Of a stretch of 64,000 nt of DNA, positions 9,333-16,988 are shown piece by piece. Below the pieces are notes generated by a model that was not told the DNA's origin, did not search any database, and was given only the letters and a program-made list of their open reading frames with translations. This DNA comes from JBBKWU01 sp037969035 (lineage in GTDB: Bacteria > Pseudomonadota > Alphaproteobacteria > Micavibrionales > Micavibrionaceae), in contig JBBKWU010000014.1 in NCBI GenBank assembly GCA_037969035.1, positions 37,004 to 101,003 of the forward strand. Direction: 5' to 3'. The position numbers and the translations under genes were made by a program. Positions within the stretch are counted from its first letter, which is position 1. Each line of letters starts with the position of its first letter.

Positions 9333-11510
9333 ATGAGCAATAACTCTGCCAGAAAAAAGGACGACCGCGATAATACGATTATCGCCCTACTCGATATTCT
9401 CGGCCAGCGTATGCTGGACAGCGAGGGCGAACGCATCGACATGCGCGAAAAACTGGAGGCTCTATTCGAGCAATCTGGCGACAACGAACAAGCCTGCCTT
9501 AGCCTTCAGCACAAACTAAACCATACAGAGGCCACGAGCAAAACAGTAGCCAAGCGTCAAAAAGAAATCGAAAACCTGCTTGAAAGCCAAGCCGATAAGG
9601 TCGAGCGCGCCTATGCCATGACCGAAAAAATCGAAGAAGCAATGGCACAGCAAGCGCGTATTAATCGCCGCCTTGATAAGCTCGTGCAGGACAAAACCCG
9701 CATGATCGGCAAGCTTGACCGTATCGAAGAAACCGTTATCGAAACGCAAGAAGCACTTCACGCCAATGCGATGGTGATGTTGTCTGGCCGCGATGCGCCG
9801 CACATTCCTGTCGACATGTCACAAAAGCACAAGGACAGCAGCAACGTTGAAGACACAACATGGTGGCAGCGTGCCTTTTCTCCACAAAATGCAGGCGTTG
9901 CCGCGATGGTCAGCCTTGCCATTTTCTGTGGTTGGGGCCTGAGCCAAATTCCGTATACGGAACTTGCTAATTCTTACCAGAACAACCAAAACGCCGCTGT
10001 CGTTGCGAGTAACGAGACAAATAATGACGCGGGCGATGAGCAGAGCTTTGAAAACGTTTTAGCAAACATCGCCCCTGCCGCCGCACCTGATGCTGAAACA
10101 ATTGCTGCCGAAACCACCGTCGATAACGGCATGGATTTATTTGAAAACAACACAGATGCCGAGCTTCTCTCACAAATGGAAGAAGACCCAGACGCGCTTG
10201 CTGCTGCGTTAAACGAGATTGAACCGGGCACAGGCGCAACACCACCTGAAAACCTTGCCACAAATGCTGTGCAAGAAAAGATAGAAGACACAGAAACAGC
10301 CCCTGTTGCTGAAGCAAAAGTAACAAAGGCCGCGCTACCGACACCGCTTCCTGCAAAAACTGAAGTCAAAGAACCAAACGTCAATGACTTCATTGCCGCA
10401 CAAGCTGGCAAAGGTAGTATCGCAAGCCGTATCACGCCTGATGCTGGCTTACCTGACGTTATCAAATTAATCGAAGACAAAGCCTTCGAAGGCATTGCCG
10501 AAGCGCAGCACGATCTCGCCGCGATTTACACCGCAGGTCATGGTGGCGTGACGATAGACTACGAAAAAGCCGCCACTTGGTTCCGCGAGGCTGCTGTTAA
10601 TGGTGTTGCCAATGCGCGTTATAACCTCGGTGTTCTTTACCACCAAGGGCTTGGCGTTCCACAAAACATCGACACGGCCTTCGGTTGGTATCGTGCCGCT
10701 GCAAAAGCTGGTCATCCCGAAGCACAATACAACTTAGGCATTGCCTATATCGAAGGCATCGGCACACCGTATGATCCCGCCAAAGCCGCAGATAATTTCA
10801 AAAACGCCGCAAAAGCAGGCATCCTTGAAGCCGCCTACAATCTTGGTCTGATCTACGAAAACGGCCTATTGGGTAGTGCTGAACCTGGTGAAGCGTTGAA
10901 ATGGTACAAACTCTCCGCCGACCTTGGTAGCGCAGAAGGCAAGACCGCGCTTGAGCAACTAGCAAAAATCATGGAAGTCGACCCAAAAAACGTGAAGGCC
11001 TATACGGTCACACAGCAAAAGTCAGGTCAGAACGCTGCCCCGTCTTATGCAACGGATAGCACACCACCACAAAAACAAACATCTGCGCCGCAAACACAAC
11101 CTGCGACCAAAGCAGCCAGCAACACGAACGACAAAAACACAGAGCTTTCCGTTGGCACGTTGCGCCCTGAAGATATTTTGCAAAGCATTGATAATTCAGC
11201 CGAGACAGCAGAAAGCATAATTGAAACCTTCCCAACGCTTCCTGCATCTGCATTGACCGATGTGTCCGACAACATGCACAAAGACCAAGCCGTATTGGCA
11301 CAGATACAAGAGCAGCTCATGCGTGTTGGTCTATACCCGGGCCCTGCCGATGGCATGATGGGTCCGATGACCGCAGACGCGATTTTGTCCTATCAGGAAA
11401 TGTATGACCTGCCACATAGCGGCAAACCAAGTCAGGCACTTCTCGTGCATATGCTGGCTGGTGAAATCGGTAGCTCACTACCGCAATATGGCTCACGCGA
11501 AGACGAATAA
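9333..11510 (+). CDS. PodJ-like polar/envelope protein: coiled coil, TM, Sel1 repeats, peptidoglycan-binding domain
   Basis: 725 residues. Order: charged, probably cytoplasmic coiled coil (about 15-150), one membrane helix (about 186-206), a long acidic Ala/Thr/Glu-rich linker (about 210-385), about four Sel1-like repeats (about 391-547; 'ARYNLGVLYHQG' and 'AQYNLGIAYIEG' are clear units), a second linker, and a C-terminal peptidoglycan-binding domain type 1 (about 656-709, 'LYPGPADGMMGPMT'). The architecture is that of Caulobacter PodJ, a polar scaffold with a periplasmic Sel1/PGB tail, though the coiled-coil part is much shorter here. I infer a cell-pole or cell-wall localisation role. The gene is convergent with ispE. 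Confidence 0.78.
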   Translation: MSNNSARKKDDRDNTIIALLDILGQRMLDSEGERIDMREKLEALFEQSGDNEQACLSLQHKLNHTEATSKTVAKRQKEIENLLESQADKVERAYAMTEKIEEAMAQQARINRRLDKLVQDKTRMIGKLDRIEETVIETQEALHANAMVMLSGRDAPHIPVDMSQKHKDSSNVEDTTWWQRAFSPQNAGVAAMVSLAIFCGWGLSQIPYTELANSYQNNQNAAVVASNETNNDAGDEQSFENVLANIAPAAAPDAETIAAETTVDNGMDLFENNTDAELLSQMEEDPDALAAALNEIEPGTGATPPENLATNAVQEKIEDTETAPVAEAKVTKAALPTPLPAKTEVKEPNVNDFIAAQAGKGSIASRITPDAGLPDVIKLIEDKAFEGIAEAQHDLAAIYTAGHGGVTIDYEKAATWFREAAVNGVANARYNLGVLYHQGLGVPQNIDTAFGWYRAAAKAGHPEAQYNLGIAYIEGIGTPYDPAKAADNFKNAAKAGILEAAYNLGLIYENGLLGSAEPGEALKWYKLSADLGSAEGKTALEQLAKIMEVDPKNVKAYTVTQQKSGQNAAPSYATDSTPPQKQTSAPQTQPATKAASNTNDKNTELSVGTLRPEDILQSIDNSAETAESIIETFPTLPASALTDVSDNMHKDQAVLAQIQEQLMRVGLYPGPADGMMGPMTADAILSYQEMYDLPHSGKPSQALLVHMLAGEIGSSLPQYGSREDE

Positions 11511-11527
11511 TCTCAGTCTCAACCTCG

Positions 11528-12442
11528 TTAATACCGCACAGGACGATTTAATGTCCCACCACGCACCCACCATTTTGGGTGCGCCAATGATATTTTCTCC
11601 GCCGCATCCAAGAGCGCGCCCTCATCATCAAACAACCCAAAGCACGTCGCACCACTGCCCGACATGCGTGATAACGCACAACCAGATTGCTGATCGAGCA
11701 ACGTCAGCACATCGGCAATTTCTGGTGCGTGGCTCATCGCGGCGTGGGTTAAATCATTATGCTGCGCCCGTAAAAAATCCAAAAACGCGTCCTTATCCGA
11801 TAAATCTGCAGGCACATCCACAGTCGGACGAAAGCCGCCCTCATACTGCATGAACACATCCTTTGTCCCGCAAGAGCGCACAGGGTTCACGAGCAGCACA
11901 GGCATCTCCAACATCCCCGCATCCACAGGCTTCACCTTGCTCACCCCGCAAATCATCGCGGGCTTGCACTCCATACAGACAGGAACATCAGCACCCAAAC
12001 CATTCATTAAATCATCCATATAGGGCGCGGTGTTTTTCGCGTTAATACCCCATAGCTCCATCAAACCCCAAATGGTTGCCGCCGCATCCGAAGATCCGCC
12101 GCCAATGCCCGATGATAATGGTAAATGTTTATGCAGCGTCAAACGGCAATTCAGATCACGCCGCGCAAGCCGCGAAAGCTCCCACGCGGCACGAACCGCC
12201 AAATTACCAGAGTCAGGGCTGGCATCTTTATCTTTGGCGGAAAAGCTGCCCGCAAAGGGGCCTTTGATATTAAAGCTAAAGCTGCTGGCTGGCTCGAACT
12301 CTAACTTGTCACCGATATCGGCAAACGCCACCAATGAATCCAGCATGTGATAGCCATCATCACGACGCCCCGTGATATGAAGAAATAAGTTAATCTTGGC
12401 CGGCGCAAAAACAGTCATCGCGCGTAATGAGGGTTGTGACAT
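11528..12442 (-). CDS. ispE: 4-diphosphocytidyl-2-C-methyl-D-erythritol kinase
   Basis: 304 residues, GHMP kinase fold. It phosphorylates CDP-methylerythritol at the 2-hydroxyl in the non-mevalonate (MEP) isoprenoid pathway. Visible landmarks are the N-terminal 'APAKINLFLHI', the glycine-rich ATP loop 'PLSSGIGGGSSDAAA' and the C-terminal 'SRMSGSGATCFG'. It is the last gene of a minus-strand run ETF-QO / TPR protein / ispE and starts 14 bases after the TPR stop codon. An internal ATG at 12418 is an alternative start and would put the APAK motif nearer its usual position. Confidence 0.95.
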   Translation of the reverse strand: MSQPSLRAMTVFAPAKINLFLHITGRRDDGYHMLDSLVAFADIGDKLEFEPASSFSFNIKGPFAGSFSAKDKDASPDSGNLAVRAAWELSRLARRDLNCRLTLHKHLPLSSGIGGGSSDAAATIWGLMELWGINAKNTAPYMDDLMNGLGADVPVCMECKPAMICGVSKVKPVDAGMLEMPVLLVNPVRSCGTKDVFMQYEGGFRPTVDVPADLSDKDAFLDFLRAQHNDLTHAAMSHAPEIADVLTLLDQQSGCALSRMSGSGATCFGLFDDEGALLDAAEKISLAHPKWWVRGGTLNRPVRY

Positions 12443-12456
12443 ACGCTATCCCGCGA

Positions 12457-14277
12457 TTACCTTTCTTGGCTTCTTGCCTCTTCACCTTGTGTGCCGGTGA
12501 CCGTGGCGGTGTCCGTTTCCGCGTCCAGACCAAAGCGCATTTTCTTGCGGATTGTTTCGGCAAGGCTTTCATCTTCGGTCGCGTTCAGAGCGCGCTCCCA
12601 TTGGAACCGTGCTTCCGTCTTACGACCAACGCGCCACAACGCATCACCAAAGTGATCATTGATCGTCGCATCATAAGGCAAAAGCTCGACGGCCTTATCC
12701 AAGTACGGTACGGCCTCTTTATAATCGCCCATCATGTAAATCACCCACCCCAGCGAGTCCACGATATAACCATCGGTCGGGCGCAAGGATACAGCGCGCG
12801 TAATAAGCTCTTTTGATTTTTCAAGCTCCTTCCCCTGATCCGCCCAGCTATAGCCGAGATAGTTCAGCAAGTAAGGATGGTTCGGGCGGTACACAAGTGC
12901 TGCTTTCAAATCCGCTTCGGCTTTATCCCAATCACCTTCGCGCTCATACGCCATACCGCGCGCATAAAGCAAATACCAGTATTCTTCAGGTATGCTTTCC
13001 CCAATTGTCACGGCGGCTTTGTTATAAATTTTAAGTGCCGCGGCAAACTCCTCTTCCTCGCGGTACATGTCACCGATACGGATCAAAGACTCAACGTCAT
13101 TATATTTAGTGAACAAATCTTCGAGCAACCCGATCGCCTTGTCCATGTCACCCGCGTCACTCCATAGCTCTGCAATACGGCGTTGCGAGTCCATATAACG
13201 TTCGTGACCTTCAGGGATGCGCTCCAAAAGACCTATCGCCTCGGCATGACGTTCATTTCGAATAGCCGCATCCGCCAAAAGCAAATAAGCCGCAGGCATA
13301 TCCTCATCCAAAACCAATGCCATATTGGCAAATATCTTGGCGCTACTATCGCTAAGCTCGCGGTACAAAAGATAGGCCATATCATAAAACGCAAGAGCTT
13401 CCCCTTGGCGCACGTCGGTTACTTTGACCGTGCCAATCAGTTTATTCAGCACATCCATATCGCCTTTTTGCAGCGCATCGATTTTCTTTTGCAGTAACTC
13501 GTTATTGCTGTTTTTAATAAACGCGCCTTGATACACAGGCAGCGCTTTTTCTGTATCGCCTAGATAAACATACATATCCGCCGCACGTTCCGCATCGACT
13601 TCGTTCAAATTAATAACGGTCATCACATCGGAAAGCGTTTTACGCGCCTCGTCATCTTTCCCCATATAAATGGCGATCATCGCTTTGTGGAACGCGTGGA
13701 ACGGTGTGTCGTTAAACCCATCGACCACATATGTATCCATCCCTGCTGATGCCCAGCCCTTCAAAAGCGGTGTGATAAACGAAGTCATATCTCCCGTTGG
13801 CATTTGGTCGAGGTAAGAAAGCGATGTCTCCAGATCGTTATCTGATAATTCCTTCACGATCAAAATCAGAAGCGCAAAGCTGTTTTCTGGTTCAAACGCG
13901 AGCAATGCTGTCGCACGGCTTGCTGCGGTTTCGATATCACCTGCACCGATAGCCAAAATCATGGAGCGTTTGATAAGTTCGCTATTGGTAAGGTCATCCT
14001 TAATCACCGCATCCAGAAAATCATTGGCTTGTTTCCAATCATAACTATTTTGCGCGAAATGGCTTGCCAGAAAATTACCTGCAAAGCCTGTCGGCTTGAA
14101 ACGGCTTTCGTTTTTCATTGTGTTATATTGCGGCGAATATTGGTCGTAGATATCTTGAACGATCTTAACCTGATTGCCCTGCTCATATTCTTTGGCAACA
14201 TAGGTAAGCATTATGCTGGCGATACTGCCAATCAACAGGCCGCTTGCGACGATCAATATCAAAATTTTCTTTTTCAT
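12457..14277 (-). CDS. Membrane-anchored TPR-repeat protein
   Basis: 606 residues. One N-terminal hydrophobic helix (about 5-27) is followed by tandem tetratricopeptide repeats across almost the whole chain. The clearest are near the C-terminus ('AEADLKAALVYRPNHPYLLNYLGYSW' region and 'AVPYLDKAVELLPYDA'). The extreme C-terminus is a Thr/Glu-rich tail. TPR proteins scaffold other proteins; the partner is not evident. It lies between ETF-QO (9 bases upstream) and ispE (14 bases downstream), so the three are one transcription unit. TPR proteins in this position are common in alphaproteobacteria. Confidence 0.85.
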   Translation of the reverse strand: MKKKILILIVASGLLIGSIASIMLTYVAKEYEQGNQVKIVQDIYDQYSPQYNTMKNESRFKPTGFAGNFLASHFAQNSYDWKQANDFLDAVIKDDLTNSELIKRSMILAIGAGDIETAASRATALLAFEPENSFALLILIVKELSDNDLETSLSYLDQMPTGDMTSFITPLLKGWASAGMDTYVVDGFNDTPFHAFHKAMIAIYMGKDDEARKTLSDVMTVINLNEVDAERAADMYVYLGDTEKALPVYQGAFIKNSNNELLQKKIDALQKGDMDVLNKLIGTVKVTDVRQGEALAFYDMAYLLYRELSDSSAKIFANMALVLDEDMPAAYLLLADAAIRNERHAEAIGLLERIPEGHERYMDSQRRIAELWSDAGDMDKAIGLLEDLFTKYNDVESLIRIGDMYREEEEFAAALKIYNKAAVTIGESIPEEYWYLLYARGMAYEREGDWDKAEADLKAALVYRPNHPYLLNYLGYSWADQGKELEKSKELITRAVSLRPTDGYIVDSLGWVIYMMGDYKEAVPYLDKAVELLPYDATINDHFGDALWRVGRKTEARFQWERALNATEDESLAETIRKKMRFGLDAETDTATVTGTQGEEARSQER

Positions 14278-14286
14278 ACTTCTAAC

Positions 14287-15927
14287 CTACATATTCGGGT
14301 AATTGGGGCCACCGCCACCTTGCGGTACAGTCCAGTTAATATTCTGCGCGGGGTCTTTTATATCACAGGTTTTGCAATGAACACAGTTCTGCGCGTTAAT
14401 CACAAACATCTTTGTGTTGTTTTCTTCGACAATCTCATAAACACCTGCAGGGCAATACCGTTGCGCAGGTTCGGCATATTTCGGTAGATTTTCATTCACG
14501 GGAATGCTCGGGTCTTTCAACACCAAATGCGCGGGTTGGTTTTCCTCGTGGTTGGTGCCCGAAAATGAAACCGATGTCAGACGATCAAACGTCAGAACAT
14601 TATCGGGTTTTGGGTAATCAATCTTTGTCGCCTTATCCGCAGAGATCAGCGATGTATGATCGGCATGGTTTTTCAACGTCCATGGTGATTTACCAAATGT
14701 AATCGTTTCCCACGCCGCATTCAACAAGCCCATCCAAAGCCCCTTATGAAAGCCGGGGCGAATATTGCGCACCGCTTTAAGCTCGCTCCAAATCCAGCTC
14801 GCCTTGAGCTTCTCAGAATACGCAACACATTCACGGGGCGCGTTATCGGTTACGAGCAGCTCAGCCAGTGCTTCTGCGGCCAACATGCCTGATTTCATCG
14901 CGGTATGGTTACCCTTGATCTTTGGCACGTTCAAAAACCCTGCCGTATCCCCGATCAACAATCCACCCGCAAAAGTCAGTTTTGGCAAAGATTGAAACCC
15001 GCCCTCAACCAACGCCCTTGCGCCATACGCAATACGGCGACCGCCTTCCAAATACTTGCGCACCTCTGGATGTGTTTTAAAACGCTGCATTTCTTCGAAC
15101 GGTGACAGATACGGATTTTGGTAATCAAGCCCAACCACAAACCCGATCGAGATTTGATTGTCTTCCATATGGTACATCCATGATCCGCCATAGGTTTTTG
15201 TATCCATCGGCCAACCAATTGTATGCACCACCATGCCTTCGCTATGCTTAGCAGGGTCAATTTCCCAGATTTCCTTTACGCCTAGCCCATAAGTCTGCGG
15301 GTCGCTGTCTTTGCGTAAATCATATTTCGCGATGAGTTGTTTGGTTAGTGAGCCGTGGCAGCCTTCGGCAAACACCGTTTGCTTGGCATGGATTTCAACA
15401 CCGGGCTCAAAGAAATCTGTCTTTGCGCCGTCTTTGCCCACGCCCATATCGTTTGTGGCAACACCAATGACTTCACCTGTCGCGTTATAAAGAATTTCCG
15501 CACCAGCAAAGCCTGCAAATATTTCCACCTCAAGCGCTTCGGCTTGTTCCGCCAACCATTTTCCCAACGCACCGAGGCTAATGATATAGTTACCGTGGTT
15601 TTTCATTTGTGGCGGGTTAGGAAAGCCAAAGGCTTTCTTCTCCGTCAGAAACAAAAACTTGTCTTTCTTTGCTTGAACCTTCAGCGGCGCGCCTTTTCCC
15701 TTCCAATCAGGAATCAGCTCGTCCAGTGCTTTGGTTTCAAATACAGCTCCCGATAATAAATGCGAGCCCACTTCTGAGCCTTTTTCTAAAATACAGACTG
15801 AAAGCTCAGGATTAATTTGCTTCAATCGGATGGCGCATGAAAGACCCGAAGGGCCTGCGCCAACAATCACAACGTCATAGTCCATGACTTCACGGTCTTC
15901 ACGAATGGGGCTAATAGGTTCGGACAA
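14287..15927 (-). CDS. etfD: Electron transfer flavoprotein-ubiquinone oxidoreductase
   Basis: 546 residues. It passes electrons from reduced ETF (fatty acid and amino acid oxidation) to ubiquinone at the inner membrane. The N-terminal FAD-binding motif is 'VIVGAGPSGLSCAIRLK'. The C-terminal ferredoxin-like domain supplies four cysteine ligands for the 4Fe-4S cluster: Cys492 and then Cys515, Cys518, Cys521 in 'CVHCKTCDIKDP'. The ending 'GGGGPNYPNM' is characteristic of the family, and the length matches the usual 540-560 residues. It is the first gene of the run with the TPR protein and ispE. Confidence 0.96.
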   Translation of the reverse strand: MSEPISPIREDREVMDYDVVIVGAGPSGLSCAIRLKQINPELSVCILEKGSEVGSHLLSGAVFETKALDELIPDWKGKGAPLKVQAKKDKFLFLTEKKAFGFPNPPQMKNHGNYIISLGALGKWLAEQAEALEVEIFAGFAGAEILYNATGEVIGVATNDMGVGKDGAKTDFFEPGVEIHAKQTVFAEGCHGSLTKQLIAKYDLRKDSDPQTYGLGVKEIWEIDPAKHSEGMVVHTIGWPMDTKTYGGSWMYHMEDNQISIGFVVGLDYQNPYLSPFEEMQRFKTHPEVRKYLEGGRRIAYGARALVEGGFQSLPKLTFAGGLLIGDTAGFLNVPKIKGNHTAMKSGMLAAEALAELLVTDNAPRECVAYSEKLKASWIWSELKAVRNIRPGFHKGLWMGLLNAAWETITFGKSPWTLKNHADHTSLISADKATKIDYPKPDNVLTFDRLTSVSFSGTNHEENQPAHLVLKDPSIPVNENLPKYAEPAQRYCPAGVYEIVEENNTKMFVINAQNCVHCKTCDIKDPAQNINWTVPQGGGGPNYPNM

Positions 15928-16029
15928 CTTTGGTCTCCCTTTTCTTCATCATTGTCATCACGGGCGTGATCTGTATATGGTATAGATAATAGAGTCTGAT
16001 CATCTATAAAGATAGAGCATACTATAGGA

Positions 16030-16872
16030 ATGACCAATTTAAAAACCCATATCGCAGCCCTTGAATGGCAGCTCGAAGCAGGCGTTGATATCGCCGTTGC
16101 GAACGACCCTGTTGATTCAACCGCCATGCCAGAGCGACCAAAGCGCGAAGACAAAGCCGCGCAGTCCGTTGGCAAAGCCGCAGCCGCAGCACAAGGCGCA
16201 GCCCCGACCATGGCCGCGCACGAAGCCCATGCCGAAGCCGTGCGCATCGCCAAAGCAGCCGCAACCCTAGATGAGCTACGCACTGCCATCGCCGCGTTTG
16301 ACGGTATAGGCTTGAAAAAGACCGCCACCAACCTCGTGTTTGGCGATGGTAACCCCAAGGCACAAATCATGCTGATCGGTGACATGCCCGGTGCCGATGA
16401 AGACCGTCAAGGCCTTCCTTTTGCGGGTGCTAACCTGAAACTTCTGGATAAAATGTTTGCCGCTATCGGACTTGACCGCAATAGCGAGGACGTGCAAAAC
16501 GCGGTCTATGTCGCCAATATTCTAAACTTCCGCCCCCCGGGAAACCGCACACCAACGCCTGCGGAAATATCGCTTAGCCTTCCGTTCATTGAGAAACACA
16601 TTGCGCTCGTCGCGCCTAAAATCTTGATTTTCATGGGTGGCATTACGGGAAAAACATTACTTCAAAAAACAGAAGGCATCTCTAAACTGCGCGGCAACTT
16701 CCATGAATACACATCAATAACCGAAGGGCTTCACGATAATGCGCCCGCCGCCATTCCTGCGTTGGTCACGCACCACGCTTCCGCCCTTTTGGCAAACCCT
16801 GCGCAGAAAAAACAAGCGTGGATGGATTTGTTGATGTTCCAACAAAAATTCAACGACATCACAACAAATTAA
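16030..16872 (+). CDS. Uracil-DNA glycosylase superfamily protein (family 4-like), cysteine-free
   Basis: 280 residues. About 100 residues of Ala-rich, low-complexity N-terminal region precede the UDG core. Core motifs are 'IGDMPGADEDRQGLPFAG' (motif 1 of family 4 enzymes), 'VANILNFRPPGNRTPTP' and 'THHASALLANP' (motif 3; family 4 usually has H-P-S/A here). The protein would remove uracil from DNA. Family 4 enzymes such as that of Thermotoga bind a 4Fe-4S cluster through four cysteines; this protein contains no cysteine at all, so it cannot do so. It is divergent from the ETF-QO gene, 102 bases apart. Confidence 0.82.
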   Translation: MTNLKTHIAALEWQLEAGVDIAVANDPVDSTAMPERPKREDKAAQSVGKAAAAAQGAAPTMAAHEAHAEAVRIAKAAATLDELRTAIAAFDGIGLKKTATNLVFGDGNPKAQIMLIGDMPGADEDRQGLPFAGANLKLLDKMFAAIGLDRNSEDVQNAVYVANILNFRPPGNRTPTPAEISLSLPFIEKHIALVAPKILIFMGGITGKTLLQKTEGISKLRGNFHEYTSITEGLHDNAPAAIPALVTHHASALLANPAQKKQAWMDLLMFQQKFNDITTN

Positions 16873-16888
16873 AAATTATCACAAACAC

Positions 16889-16923
16889 TTACGTCATATA
16901 GTTACGTTATTTGATTACGTCAT
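16889..16923. repeat. Three TTACGTYAT repeats with 13-bp period upstream of the lytic transglycosylase gene
   Basis: TTACGTCAT (16889-16897), TTACGTTAT (16902-16910) and TTACGTCAT (16915-16923) recur at exact 13-bp steps. They lie 66-100 bases ahead of the start codon at 16989. A fourth TTACGTCAT is inside the gene at 17039. The array looks like a multi-site operator; the binding protein is unknown. Confidence 0.5.
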
Positions 16924-16988
16924 TTTGTGAATTATTTTTGCTGTATTTTCTGGACATAGCCAAAAACTCTCGTTAAGAGTCAGCCATT

